A stretch of 63,080 bases of DNA, from the NCBI GenBank assembly GCA_016218545.1, contig JACRDQ010000033.1:1-63080 (forward strand). Reading direction: 5' to 3'. Positions 16,914 through 24,639 of the stretch are shown piece after piece; position 1 is the first letter of the stretch; every line of letters begins with the position of its first letter. The notes beneath the pieces were generated by a model. That model had not been told where the DNA came from, searched no databases, and worked only from the letters and a program-made list of their open reading frames with translations. Both the position numbers and the translations under genes were made by a program. Origin of the DNA: Elusimicrobiota bacterium. Its GTDB lineage: Bacteria; Elusimicrobiota; Elusimicrobia; UBA1565; UBA9628.

Positions 16914-17270
16914 ATGGCGAAGAAAGCGACTCAGACGGGGCGTCCCAATCTCACGAAGGAAGTCACGGAGCTCGGCAAGCAGGTCGAGCGGGCCATCCGG
17001 GCCGCGGCCAAGAGCCCCGAGGTGCGGGGTCTGGGCGAGGAGATCTCCCGGAGCCTCCAGCGCGTGGGCGAGAAGGTGGTCGACGCGCTCCAGACCGCCA
17101 AGCAGAGCGACCAGGGCCGCAAGGTCGGGGAGCAGTTCAAGAAGGTCGTGGACCTTGGCAAGGAATCCGGCAAGGAGACCGCCGAGAAGGTCCGCGAGAA
17201 CCTGACCAAGGGCCTCAAGGGCATCGGCGCGGAGCTCTCGAAGATCGCGGACAAGCTCGAGAAGCGCTGA
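16914..17270 (+). CDS. Small amphipathic helical protein, end of the AAA/GHKL cluster
   Basis: A 118-residue lysine- and glutamate-rich protein, almost entirely predicted helix, with an 11-residue-like periodicity (for example KVVDLGKESGKETAEKVREN and LTKGLKGIGAELSKIADKLE). Such sequences resemble apolipoprotein-like or phasin-like helices that lie on a surface. There is no signal peptide. ATG with GGAGG 5 nt upstream; its own -10 box lies at 16885. It follows the giant gene by 57 nt and is followed by a hairpin. It may act as surface-binding adaptor for the cluster, or be independent of it. Confidence 0.8.
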   Translation: MAKKATQTGRPNLTKEVTELGKQVERAIRAAAKSPEVRGLGEEISRSLQRVGEKVVDALQTAKQSDQGRKVGEQFKKVVDLGKESGKETAEKVRENLTKGLKGIGAELSKIADKLEKR

Positions 17271-17290
17271 CGCAAGCCTGCCTTCGAGCC

Positions 17291-17327
17291 GGGCGGACCC
17301 GTGGGAACGCGGGTCCGCCCTCCTATT
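17291..17327 (+). terminator. Terminator hairpin after the AAA/GHKL cluster
   Basis: GGGCGGACCCG (17291-17301) pairs with its complement (17310-17320) around a short loop, 20 nt after the last stop codon and just before the end of the convergent minus-strand gene. The T tract (TCCTATTT) is weak. Confidence 0.65.
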
Positions 17328-17960
17328 TCACGGGGAGGGACGCTTCTTGAGCAGGGCGATGAGGGACTTGGCCTTGGCCGGCCCCTCGAAGACGCTCTCC
17401 TTGAGCCCTTCGAAGGAGAAGACGTCGTCGAGCGCGGCCTTGAGCTCGTCCTGGGAGTAGCGCAGCGGGCCCAGGCAGGGAGGCTCCTTGTCGCTGAAGA
17501 CCCGCAGGAGGATGAGGCCGCCTTGGGCCAGGAGGCGGGCGAGCAGGGAAACATAGACGCTGCGCTCTGAGCCGCGCAGGTAGTGGAAGAAGCCCCGGTC
17601 ATTGATGAAGGAGAACCTTCCTGCCGGCCAGTCCGCGTCCAGGACGTTCCCGGTCCAGAACTCGAAGCTTTCCTCGACCCCGGCGCCGGAGGCTCTTTCC
17701 TGGGCGAGCTTGATGGCGGCAGGGGCGATGTCTACGGCCGTCACCTTGAAGCCCTTGGACGCCAGGTAGACCGCGTCGTGGCCCGCGCCTGTGCCCACGT
17801 CGAGCGCTCGGCCCTTGGGCGCGATCCCCGCCTCCACGAGCTTGACGAGCTCCGGGTCCGGCCTGCCCGCGTTCCAGGGCAGCTTCTCCGGGTCGAGCAG
17901 GTGGTAGAGCCGCTCCCAGCTCGACAGGGGTTCGAGCGAGGGGTCCTTGGGTCCGCTCAC
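17328..17960 (-). CDS. Class I SAM-dependent methyltransferase, TehB/TPMT-like
   Basis: A 210-residue Rossmann-fold methyltransferase. Motif I ALDVGTGAGHDAVYLASKGF (about residues 52-71), motif II VTAVDIAPAAI, and the later strand GLILLRVFSD are visible. WNAGRPDPELVKLVE near the N-terminus is typical of the thiopurine methyltransferase/TehB group, which methylate small hydrophobic compounds or chalcogen oxyanions. The start overlaps the end of the upstream DUF167 gene by ATGA. The substrate is not known. Confidence 0.85.
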   Translation of the reverse strand: MSGPKDPSLEPLSSWERLYHLLDPEKLPWNAGRPDPELVKLVEAGIAPKGRALDVGTGAGHDAVYLASKGFKVTAVDIAPAAIKLAQERASGAGVEESFEFWTGNVLDADWPAGRFSFINDRGFFHYLRGSERSVYVSLLARLLAQGGLILLRVFSDKEPPCLGPLRYSQDELKAALDDVFSFEGLKESVFEGPAKAKSLIALLKKRPSP

Positions 17961-18187
17961 GTGCCGAGCACCTCCACGATCTTGTTGGGCGAGGTCGCGC
18001 CCCGGGCCACCCTGAGCCTCTTGGCCTCCACGCCCAGGGCCGAGGCCAGGAGGGCCAGGGCCGCGGCATTGGCCCGGCCGGCCTCGGGCTTGGCCTTCAC
18101 CCAGAGCTCGAAATGCGTGGCCGAGACCCGCTGGACGCGGTTCTCCCTGGAGTCCGGATGCACTTTGAGCCTCAACAGGGTGGGCAT
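17957..18187 (-). CDS. DUF167 (YggU-family) protein
   Basis: A 76-residue protein of the conserved DUF167 family: LRLKVHPDSRENRVQ at the N-terminus, then ELWVKAKPEAGRANAAALALLASALGV and GATSPNKIVEVLG. The length is typical. The biochemical role of this widespread family is unknown. It overlaps the methyltransferase gene by 4 nt, so the two form an operon. Confidence 0.88.
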   Translation of the reverse strand: MPTLLRLKVHPDSRENRVQRVSATHFELWVKAKPEAGRANAAALALLASALGVEAKRLRVARGATSPNKIVEVLGT

Positions 18188-18221
18188 GGCATGGCCTCCG
18201 TCGGGAGTCCTCCCTCCCGGC

Positions 18222-18464
18222 TCAGGGCGAGATGGGTCCCGCCTTGGGGGTCCCGCTGCTGGGCTCGACAGGCTGGAGGCGCTGCTCCGGCTGCCCCAGC
18301 TGGCCTTGCTGCTGGTCTTGCTGCTGGCTTTGTTGCTGGCCCTGCCCCTGCTGCTGGCTCTGCTGGACCGACACAGGCGGCGCTCCGCAGCCTCCGCCGC
18401 TGCAGCCTGCGGCTGAGAGCGCTCCCAAGGCCAATCCCAAGACGGTCCATCGCGCGGGAATCAT
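18222..18464 (-). CDS. Small Gln-rich lipoprotein
   Basis: An 80-residue predicted lipoprotein: a short signal sequence ends in the lipobox LSAAGC, followed by SGGGCGAPP and a low-complexity stretch of Gln, Gly and Ser (SQQQGQGQQQSQQQDQQQGQ). ATG at 18464 chosen because AGGAGG lies 5 nt upstream and it places the signal peptide at the start. A TACAAT -10 is at 18506-18501. No function can be assigned. Confidence 0.65.
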   Translation of the reverse strand: MIPARWTVLGLALGALSAAGCSGGGCGAPPVSVQQSQQQGQGQQQSQQQDQQQGQLGQPEQRLQPVEPSSGTPKAGPISP

Positions 18465-18585
18465 CGTCGCCTCCTGGGCGTCCCTGGGGACGCCGTTGTG
18501 ATTGTAGCACACCGCGGCCTGGGGCTTGAAGCCAAGTCCTCGCAACGGGCGTTCGCCGGAGATGCCGGGGCCGGCCCCCGTGTGG

Positions 18586-18591
18586 TATGAT
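18586..18591 (+). promoter_or_regulatory. -10 box of the AOR gene
   Basis: TATGAT ends 10 nt before the ATG at 18602. It overlaps the earlier in-frame ATG at 18587, which argues against that start. Confidence 0.5.
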
Positions 18592-18601
18592 GTGCGGGCT
18601 T

Positions 18602-20476
18602 ATGGGACACGATCTCAAGACCCTCTTCATCGACGCCGGGACCGCCTACTACCGCCTCCAGCGCTACCGCGTGGGCGACTTCTTCGGCCCCATCGACCTC
18701 GGCCTGCACCTGGCCGCCAACCAGGGGAGCTTCAACATCGGCACGGGCCTGCTCGCAGGCTCCATCCTGCCGGGCTCCAACCGCCTTTTCTTCGTGGGCT
18801 ACTCCGCGTGCTGGCACAACTTCTACGTCTCCTCGATGGGCGGGGCGGGCTTGGTCTTCGACAACCTGGGCCTGGACATGGTCTCCGTGCTGGGCCGGGC
18901 GCCCGTGCCTTCGATCCTCTTCCTCAACCGCGTCCACGGCGAGCAGGTCGAGGTCCTGCTCTCTCCCGTGGACCTCGACGGAGTCTGGTCCAGGGGAAGG
19001 GGAGGGGTCTTCTCCATGATGGAGCACGCGCTCGAGCGCTACGGAGGCCGCTACTCGGGCGACTTCCGCGTCATGGCCGTGGGGCCCGCGGCCCGCGAGA
19101 CGGACTTCGGGGCCATCGCTTCCTCTCCCTGCAAGGGCGGCAAGCTCTCCCTGGTGGACTGCTGGGCCGGGCGGGGGGGCTTGGGCTCCCAGCTCCTCCA
19201 GGCCCACGGCATCGCGGCCGTGGTCTACGGCGGGACCGTGGTGGACGAGGACTTCCGCGATCGCAAGGTGGCTGACCAGTGGTTCCACCAGCGCTACCGG
19301 ATGTCCCTGGCCGCCAAGGACATCGCGTCCACGGCCAAGTACCGCTTCAAGGACGACATCAAGACCGGCGGCACCTTCGGCGTCAACTTCGCGACCCTGA
19401 AGGGCCGGATGCTCTCCTTCAACTACCGGAGCATCCGCTTCGACGAGGCCGAGCGGGTGGAGCTCCACCGGAAGCTCGTGCTGGAACACTACCTCAAGCA
19501 GTTCAACGAGGAGACCATCGGCAAGAAGCAGGCCGCCACCTGCGGCGAGCCCTGCGTCGCGGTCTGCAAGAAGCTCAACAAGGAGTTCAAGAAGGATTAC
19601 GAGCCCTACCAGACCATGGGCCCCTTGAGCGGCATCTTCGACCAGCGCGCGGCCGAGAAGCTCAACGAGCGGGCCTCGGTCTACGGCCTCGACGCCATCT
19701 CGGCCGGCTGCGTCACGGCCTGGCTCATGGAGTGCCTCTCCGAGGGGTGGCTCGCCCCCGCGGACCTCGGGGTGAAGGGGACGCCGCGCTTCTCTCCCAA
19801 GGGCTTCTCGGTGGAGACGGACTCCATGGCCAACGCGGACCTGGGGGTCGAGCTCCTCGATTCCATGATGGCGCGCAGGGGCCTGCTCGACCTGCGCCGC
19901 GGGGCTCGCAAGCTTGCGCGGTCCCTGGCCCGGTCCAAGGACCGCAGGATTCTCGACGCCTTCGTCTACAACGCCAACGCACGCAGCGGGTGGATGACGC
20001 CCAACCAGTATTGGGTGCCCGGAGCCCTGGCCCCCATGGCCATGATGGGCAAGTACTACTTCTTCTACGAGGGCGAGTACCTGCCGCCACGCGAGCTCGG
20101 TCGCAAGTGCGCGGAGCGCATGAAGAAGGAGCTCCTCTGCGACAACCTCGGGATGTGCCGCTTCCATCGCGGCTGGGCAGAGGACATGATCCCGGACATC
20201 GTGGGCTCGCTCTACGGCCTCAAGGACGAGTACGTCCGGTCCGCCGCCATGACGGCCGCGCGCATCCACAGCCGCAACGCCGCGGTCTTCTGGGAGAGCG
20301 AGCGCAACTGCGATTTCGTCGCCTCCGCCCTGGCGCGGCTGCGCGACGTGGAGGGCAACAAGGACGCGGAGCTCTCGCGGTGGGTGGATTCCTTCGGCAA
20401 AGACAAAAGGGAGGCCGGGCTCTCCTACTGGTACGAGATGCGGCGCGGGGCCGACGAGGTCCTCCGCGAGTTCTGA
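18602..20476 (+). CDS. Aldehyde:ferredoxin oxidoreductase family protein
   Basis: A 624-residue member of the tungsten-dependent AOR family, cytoplasmic enzymes that oxidise aldehydes to acids with ferredoxin. The N-terminal domain has LPGSNRLFFVGYSACWHNF, near the usual cofactor-binding part. The 4Fe-4S cysteines appear as CGEPCVAVCKK (about residues 310-320) with the last cysteine in DNLGMCRFHRG (about 515). The spacing in the first group (C-x3-C-x3-C) differs slightly from the classic C-x2-C-x3-C. YEPYQTMGPLSGIFD and ASVYGLDAISAGCVTAWLME match the conserved middle segment. It stands alone, without a ferredoxin or MoaD neighbour. An obligate or facultative anaerobe is implied. Confidence 0.87.
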   Translation: MGHDLKTLFIDAGTAYYRLQRYRVGDFFGPIDLGLHLAANQGSFNIGTGLLAGSILPGSNRLFFVGYSACWHNFYVSSMGGAGLVFDNLGLDMVSVLGRAPVPSILFLNRVHGEQVEVLLSPVDLDGVWSRGRGGVFSMMEHALERYGGRYSGDFRVMAVGPAARETDFGAIASSPCKGGKLSLVDCWAGRGGLGSQLLQAHGIAAVVYGGTVVDEDFRDRKVADQWFHQRYRMSLAAKDIASTAKYRFKDDIKTGGTFGVNFATLKGRMLSFNYRSIRFDEAERVELHRKLVLEHYLKQFNEETIGKKQAATCGEPCVAVCKKLNKEFKKDYEPYQTMGPLSGIFDQRAAEKLNERASVYGLDAISAGCVTAWLMECLSEGWLAPADLGVKGTPRFSPKGFSVETDSMANADLGVELLDSMMARRGLLDLRRGARKLARSLARSKDRRILDAFVYNANARSGWMTPNQYWVPGALAPMAMMGKYYFFYEGEYLPPRELGRKCAERMKKELLCDNLGMCRFHRGWAEDMIPDIVGSLYGLKDEYVRSAAMTAARIHSRNAAVFWESERNCDFVASALARLRDVEGNKDAELSRWVDSFGKDKREAGLSYWYEMRRGADEVLREF

Positions 20477-20480
20477 AGCC

Positions 20481-21722
20481 TCAGAGCCCCCGGTAGGATC
20501 CCATGCGGCCCTCGACCCTGGGCACGTAGGCCTGGGTCTCCTTGGGCGCCAGGGTGGTGATGAGGCGGACCACCTCGGCGTTGGGCACGCCGTCCACCGG
20601 GTGCTTGTTGGTGATCAGCTTCCTGACGTTGCCGGGCCCGCAGTTGTAGGCCGCGATGCTCAGGCTCCGGCGGTTGTCCGGGTCCTGGACCTTGCCGTAG
20701 TGCCGGGTGTGGAGCATGTGCAGGTAGGCCGTGCCCAGCGCGATGTTGTTGTCCGGTTCGAAGAGATATTCCGGGGTGACGAGCTTCTCCTGGTTGTAGA
20801 GGAACTTGTACGCCTCCACGCCCGCGGTCCGGGGCACGATCTGCATGAGCCCGAACGCGCCTGCCACGGAGCGCGCCTTGGGGTTGAACTCGGACTCGGT
20901 GTGCATGAGCGCGTAGATGAGGGCCGGGTCGAGGCCGTATCGCTCGGCCGCGGCATGGACCTGTGAGGAGTAGCGCTTGGCCCTGACCTTGAGGTGGTCC
21001 GGGACCAGGCCGATCTTCACCTTCACCTTGAGCCGCGGCTTGCCGTCCTCCGCCACCACGGGCTTCTCCTCGACGGTCATCTTCGGGGCCACGACCTCTT
21101 TGACGAACTTGTCCGCGTTCTTCTCCGTGACCGGCTTACCCTCAGGGGTCTGGAGTTGGTCCTTGAGGACCTCAGCCTTGCCCTGCTCCTTCTCCGCGAC
21201 CATCTTCCTGGTCTGGGCCTTGAGCTTGCCTTCGGCCAGGGCCTTGAGCTTCGCTTGCTCTTTCTCGTCGAGTTCGGAGAAATCAGCGGTCTTCTTCTTG
21301 GGCGCCACCTCCTCCACGGGCACGAGGACTTCGACTTCGACCTCGCCCTTCTCGAAGTCCACCTTGCTCATGGCGCCGGCCTTGGGGCTGTAGTCCACCC
21401 AGGTCTTGTTCGTGGAGGGGTGGAACTCGGTCCACTTCTGATGGACCTGCTGCTGGAGCTTCCGCTGGGCTTCCACGATCTGCCGGTCCTGCTCCCGGTA
21501 CATCGCCTCCATGGCTGCCGAGAGCTTGGTCCAGCCGTCTTCGTAGGACTGCGAGAAGGCGTCGAAGGTCTTGTTGCCCGTGGTCTTGGGCGCCTTGTTG
21601 GCTTCTTTCTCCTCCGCGTCGAGCTCGCGGAAGGCGGCATCCGGCCCTTTCTGGGCCAGGAGGGGGGAGCTCGACAGGGAAGCGCACGCGAGAAGGGCTG
21701 CGGACAGGAAGACGCGGGACAT
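20481..21722 (-). CDS. mltC: Lytic murein transglycosylase, MltC-like
   Basis: A 413-residue exported enzyme that cleaves peptidoglycan to 1,6-anhydro-muropeptides. Signal peptide MSRVFLSAALLACASLSSS; no clear lipobox cysteine, unlike E. coli MltC. Residues about 40-140 (TFDAFSQSYEDGWTKLSAAM, SKVDFEKGEVEVEVLVP) resemble the DUF3393 domain of MltC. The C-terminal SLT domain (about 270-413) has the catalytic Glu in HTESEFNPKA, then GLMQIVPRTAG and AAYNCGPGNVRKL. A lysine/glutamate-rich linker separates the two. ATG at 21722 chosen for the signal peptide and GAGGAGG upstream. Its products could feed the AmgK/MurU pair at 40.6-42.8 kb. Confidence 0.9.
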   Translation of the reverse strand: MSRVFLSAALLACASLSSSPLLAQKGPDAAFRELDAEEKEANKAPKTTGNKTFDAFSQSYEDGWTKLSAAMEAMYREQDRQIVEAQRKLQQQVHQKWTEFHPSTNKTWVDYSPKAGAMSKVDFEKGEVEVEVLVPVEEVAPKKKTADFSELDEKEQAKLKALAEGKLKAQTRKMVAEKEQGKAEVLKDQLQTPEGKPVTEKNADKFVKEVVAPKMTVEEKPVVAEDGKPRLKVKVKIGLVPDHLKVRAKRYSSQVHAAAERYGLDPALIYALMHTESEFNPKARSVAGAFGLMQIVPRTAGVEAYKFLYNQEKLVTPEYLFEPDNNIALGTAYLHMLHTRHYGKVQDPDNRRSLSIAAYNCGPGNVRKLITNKHPVDGVPNAEVVRLITTLAPKETQAYVPRVEGRMGSYRGL

Positions 21723-21738
21723 GGGCCTGCCTCCTCTA

Positions 21739-21796
21739 AAACACAAAACCCCCTCTCGGGGGTTCCGGCCTGACATTTCTCGTCTCAGGTTCGAAA
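21739..21796 (-). repeat. 58-bp double-hairpin repeat, copy A
   Basis: Identical to copy C (24640-24697). On the minus strand it reads CCTGA-N11-TCAGG followed by AACCCCC-GAGA-GGGGGTT and TTGTGTTTT, that is two adjacent hairpins, the second terminator-like. It lies in the 5' region of mltC, directly before its ribosome binding site. Confidence 0.85.
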
Positions 21797-21868
21797 GTGA
21801 AATCGTTACTGGCATCATGATAGCACAGGACCCGCGGAGTTGTCAAGCGGAATCTTCGCCGGCTCTGG

Positions 21869-21926
21869 AAACACAAAACCCCCTCTCGGGGGTTCCGGCC
21901 TGCCATTTCTCGTCGCAGGTTCGAAA
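21869..21926 (-). repeat. 58-bp double-hairpin repeat, copy B
   Basis: Differs from copies A and C at two positions. They are exactly the two partners of one base pair of the first hairpin (A-T changed to C-G), which keeps the helix. It begins 7 nt after the hemerythrin stop codon and probably terminates that transcript. Confidence 0.87.
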
Positions 21927-21933
21927 ACGGTGG

Positions 21934-22539
21934 CTAGCGCATGGCGCGCGCTTCCCGCGCCTTGCTGCCGCCTGAGCGGACGGGCTCGGGAAGATAGGCC
22001 AGCTCCAGCTCCTCGAGCAGGTCGTGGAACCGGTCATGCCTGCCTGGCCCGATCCGCTCGGTCTCCAGCATGTCGAATCGCGCGAGGAGCTCCTCCTGCC
22101 CCTGGTCGCCGAGCAGCTGGTCCGCCATGGGGAAGAGGACGTCGTTCTCCTTCATGATGTGCAGGCTCAACAGCGCGATGTAGCGGCGGCTGTGGCCGAC
22201 GATGCCCGCGATGGCCGACTCCTGCCCTGCGCCGTAGCGCTGGACAGCGCCGGCCAGGCCCCGGATGTGTCTCCTGCCCTGGTCATGCTCGGAGAGCATG
22301 ACCGCGATGGGACCGGAGTCGCCGGGCAGTCCGGCCTGGACCAAGGCCGGGAATAGGATCCCTTCCTCCTTGCCGTGGTGGCACTTGTCCGCGAAGACCT
22401 GGAGGAACTCCACGATCCGTTCGAGCTCGCGTTCCGCGGGCTTGCTTTTCGTCTCGAGCCTTTCGCAGACCTTGTCCAGGATGCTGAGCATCAGCAGGAT
22501 GCCCTCGTGCTCCGCTTTCAGCTGGTCTGTCGCTTTCAT
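21934..22539 (-). CDS. Hemerythrin-like HHE domain protein
   Basis: A 201-residue cytoplasmic protein with a four-helix hemerythrin fold that binds a di-iron centre. Candidate ligands: His in AEHEGI, His and Glu in CHHGKEEGILFP, His in SEHDQGRRHIR, and His with Asp in HIMKENDVLFPMAD. Family members sense or store O2 or protect against NO and oxidative damage, which suits an anaerobe. ATG at 22539 has GGAGGAG upstream. The C-terminal 45 residues (LETERIGPGRHDRFHDLLEE) extend past the core. Single gene with a repeat-borne terminator behind it. Confidence 0.9.
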   Translation of the reverse strand: MKATDQLKAEHEGILLMLSILDKVCERLETKSKPAERELERIVEFLQVFADKCHHGKEEGILFPALVQAGLPGDSGPIAVMLSEHDQGRRHIRGLAGAVQRYGAGQESAIAGIVGHSRRYIALLSLHIMKENDVLFPMADQLLGDQGQEELLARFDMLETERIGPGRHDRFHDLLEELELAYLPEPVRSGGSKAREARAMR

Positions 22540-22664
22540 CGTGTCTCTCCTCCGGATTCGCCATGTCCCGTCGCGCTGTCGCGGCCGACGCCATGCCTGA
22601 ACACCGAGTCCCCTCCCAGCCACGCGCCGAGGATCACGAGTGCGGTCGTCGGCATGGATGCGCC

Positions 22665-22696
22665 TTGACCCCTCTATTGTACTCGTGTGGGGTCAA
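22665..22696. repeat. TTGACCCC/GGGGTCAA inverted repeat
   Basis: An 8-bp perfect inverted repeat (22665-22672 and 22689-22696) with 16-nt spacer between the hemerythrin gene and the island edge. The stretch 22540-22731 otherwise holds only this and a possible minus-strand TACAAT (22681-22676) for the hemerythrin gene. Confidence 0.4.
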
Positions 22697-22731
22697 ACCA
22701 GGGTCAAAGGAGGAGGCGGCTGCTGCTGAGG

Positions 22732-22764
22732 GGGGGCTGAAATTGAACCAGCGACCTCAAGGTT
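22732..22764 (-). other. Partial copy of tRNA-fMet 3' half (att-like site)
   Basis: 33 nt that match positions 24711-24743 of the initiator tRNA-Met gene at 31 sites, including a 22-nt exact block (22743-22764), in the same orientation. It holds the T arm and the 3' side of the anticodon stem but no functional anticodon loop. This is what a site-specific element leaves at its distal end after integrating into a tRNA 3' end. It marks the left border of a 2-kb island that ends at the complete tRNA. Confidence 0.72.
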
Positions 22765-22837
22765 GTCGGCGAACCTTGGAGCTCGGGTGCCGATGATGTC
22801 GTCCATAACCTTCGGGCGGAAGCAGAAGACGGGACTG

Positions 22838-23431
22838 TCAGTCCTGCATCCAGAGGGGGAGTTCGATATCGGCCGGCGGAACGCCCAGGATGTCCCGCTC
22901 GACGATGCGGAGCTTGCTGATGTAGCGCGGGAAATCCTCGGCCTGCGCGGATGTCGACAAGAAGTCCATGGCGGCTTCGAATCGGGAAATCAGCCTCTTG
23001 TGCTCGATGAAGCCTCGCTTAGCCATCTCTCGGATATCGGCAATGTCATCGGGCTTGAAGCGTTTGAGCTTGCTCACCGCGACATCTGTTGCGTCGAGAG
23101 CCTCGATCGAGAAGTTGCGCAGCTTCAAGTCCGAGACCGGGTGAAAGATGAGCGTCTGCGGAGCGAACAGGATGGCGCTCCTGACTATATCTACATAGAT
23201 CCGGAACTGCGCGAAGATATCCGCCCCTTTGCCTGCGAGGGAAAGAAGCTGGTCTTCAGCCGCTTGCCCGAGGGTCGCCGAACCAAGGATATCTCCGTCT
23301 TTGGTGCCTCGCGCATAGTCGCATTGAAGCATCAGCGCCGCCGAGCCGATTGTTTGGAGAGTAATCGGCTCTCCCCCGAGGGGCTTCCAGCGCGCGTCGA
23401 TCTCTGAAAGGAATTCTCTAATCAGTGCCAC
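22838..23431 (-). CDS. Nucleotidyltransferase toxin-like protein of an XRE TA pair
   Basis: A 197-residue protein with a minimal nucleotidyltransferase signature: LQTIGSAALMLQCDYARGTKDGDIL, where the GS motif is followed by an Asp-x-Asp (about residues 27-48). It resembles the DUF6036/AbiEii-like toxins that modify tRNA or other targets with nucleotides. The C-terminal part (LDATDVAVSKLKRFKPDDIADIREMAKRGFI) has the helix typical of this group, VAxSKLxRxxxxDxxDI. Its start overlaps the upstream HTH gene by 14 nt. The pair sits on the island next to tRNA-fMet. The target is unknown. Confidence 0.8.
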   Translation of the reverse strand: MALIREFLSEIDARWKPLGGEPITLQTIGSAALMLQCDYARGTKDGDILGSATLGQAAEDQLLSLAGKGADIFAQFRIYVDIVRSAILFAPQTLIFHPVSDLKLRNFSIEALDATDVAVSKLKRFKPDDIADIREMAKRGFIEHKRLISRFEAAMDFLSTSAQAEDFPRYISKLRIVERDILGVPPADIELPLWMQD

Positions 23432-24215
23432 GGGCTGCCTTAAGCGCCTGCGCGAAGTCGTCTGCCTCGATGCGCGTCACGATCCCCCAGCGTTTCGATA
23501 TGGGGGACAATTCGGTCCTGACCTGGTCGAGAGATTCGGTGCTGGTGATGTCAGGGTCAAGGACATCGGAAGCTTGCGGCTGCTCGGGGTTGATCGTGGG
23601 CCGAGCGAGTATGCGCCATGGCGCAAAGTAAGCTTCGATGATTGTCGAGGCCCGGCGATACTTCAGTCGCCACTCGCGGGGGAGAGCCTGGGAAGACTCC
23701 AGCTTCAATGCCTCGAGCGTGTTGTCGATGGCCCACCGCAAGCGATTCTCCAAACCGAGTGTTATAAACTCGTTATGCAGTCGGTTCAGGTTGAGCCGGC
23801 CGGCGTGGGTCGCGATGATCGGGGCGATAGCGGTAATCTGGCGGGACGATTCGGCAGACACAAGGGCTTCTCGGATAGTGTTCGAAGCCCCCTTGAGACT
23901 TTCCGAAGGAAGCAATTCGCTGCTCTCGACAAGATGACTCGCGCCCTCTCGGGCGAGCGCGTTCTGGATTTGATCTTCTACTCGAGAGGGGGGCTTATTC
24001 GGGGAGAAGTAGTCTATCGGCACATTGAAATGTCTGAGGATGGTGAGCAACTGCTCGGCAGTGAAGGATCCTCGTCCGCGTTCAAGCAGTGAGAGGTAGT
24101 TTTGAGAAATCCCGAGCAACGTGGCTAGCCGTGTTTGCGACCAACGGCGTTTCTGGCGCAATTTACGGATCTGTGCGCCTATGTTGAATCGCAGGGTTTG
24201 GGTTTGCTCAGTCAT
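23418..24215 (-). CDS. XRE-family HTH antitoxin/regulator
   Basis: A 265-residue protein. Residues about 9-63 form a Cro/CI-type helix-turn-helix (IGAQIRKLRQKRRWSQTRLA, TLLGISQNYLSLLERGRG). The larger C-terminal domain (about 85-265) is uncharacterised and presumably binds the downstream nucleotidyltransferase. ATG at 24215 chosen because a longer start at 24278 would begin upstream of the operator. A perfect palindrome, TATCCATATATGGATA, lies 20 bp before the start, suggesting autorepression. Base composition here and upstream is much more AT-rich than the surrounding genes, a sign of transfer. Confidence 0.82.
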   Translation of the reverse strand: MTEQTQTLRFNIGAQIRKLRQKRRWSQTRLATLLGISQNYLSLLERGRGSFTAEQLLTILRHFNVPIDYFSPNKPPSRVEDQIQNALAREGASHLVESSELLPSESLKGASNTIREALVSAESSRQITAIAPIIATHAGRLNLNRLHNEFITLGLENRLRWAIDNTLEALKLESSQALPREWRLKYRRASTIIEAYFAPWRILARPTINPEQPQASDVLDPDITSTESLDQVRTELSPISKRWGIVTRIEADDFAQALKAARGTD

Positions 24216-24234
24216 ATCAATATACAGATAATAA

Positions 24235-24250
24235 TATCCATATATGGATA
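24235..24250. promoter_or_regulatory. Operator palindrome 1 of the TA module
   Basis: TATCCATATATGGATA is a perfect 16-bp palindrome 20 bp upstream of the antitoxin ATG. It has the same half-site as the palindrome at 24376-24391 (TATC-N8-GATA) and is probably the binding site of the XRE protein. Confidence 0.7.
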
Positions 24251-24372
24251 GTATAATGCGATAACGTTTAATTTGCAAGGTCTATTTAATATACAATAAA
24301 ACATCAATTAATCGCTTATAATCGATATTCGCGGGCTAAACGAAGCACGATCGGCTATCGAAATATCGATGA

Positions 24373-24582
24373 CACTATCGCTATAGCGATACCCGAACTG
24401 AAAAAACAGGGACCAAAATCTCGGCCTATCCTCGACATTCCGTCATCGTTCTCGGGGGAGCGGCTGCGGCCATCGCATACGGCTCCCCGCGTGGGACGAT
24501 GGACATCGACGCATCTGTCGTGAATCACCGGATCAGAGGCTTGTCGGAGGCTTGGGCGGGGCAAGGGAGATCCTCAAGATGA
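24373..24582 (+). pseudogene. Remnant of a second nucleotidyltransferase gene
   Basis: From 24442 the plus strand encodes VIVLGGAAAAIAYGSPRGTM then DIDASVV, a clear GG-x10-G-x-x-R-x-T-x-D-x-D nucleotidyltransferase core. The frame has no good start codon (open from 24373) and stops at 24580. In another frame the reading continues with REILKMMGPRQLASEDARR up to about 24640, suggesting a frameshift. The core looks like DUF6036-type toxins, so this is likely a decayed TA gene on the same island. Confidence 0.65.
24376..24391. promoter_or_regulatory. Operator palindrome 2, TATC-N8-GATA
   Basis: TATCGCTATAGCGATA, a perfect 16-bp palindrome with the same arms as the operator at 24235. It lies upstream of the decayed nucleotidyltransferase. 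The 24251-24372 stretch around it is AT-rich and otherwise empty. Confidence 0.6.
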
Positions 24583-24639
24583 TGGGCCCAAGGCAGCTCG
24601 CCTCGGAGGATGCGAGGCGTATGTCGTCAGGGAGGCCGG

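Noticed and set aside
7663..17270. Reading the AAA/GHKL cluster as a known defence system such as BREX, Zorya or a two-component system
   Set aside because: No methyltransferase, nuclease, MotAB-like, HisKA or receiver domain is present.
18222..18545. Longer start for the Gln-rich lipoprotein at 18545
   Set aside because: It would place the signal peptide inside the protein and run through the promoter; ATG at 18464 has a good AGGAGG.
22732..22800. Possible second complete tRNA gene
   Set aside because: The T arm is conserved, but the anticodon loop lacks U33 and the 5' half and acceptor stem do not fold; better read as a partial copy.
22763..23407. 214-codon plus-strand frame opposite the toxin
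   Set aside because: Antisense to a frame with a nucleotidyltransferase signature that overlaps its antitoxin gene.
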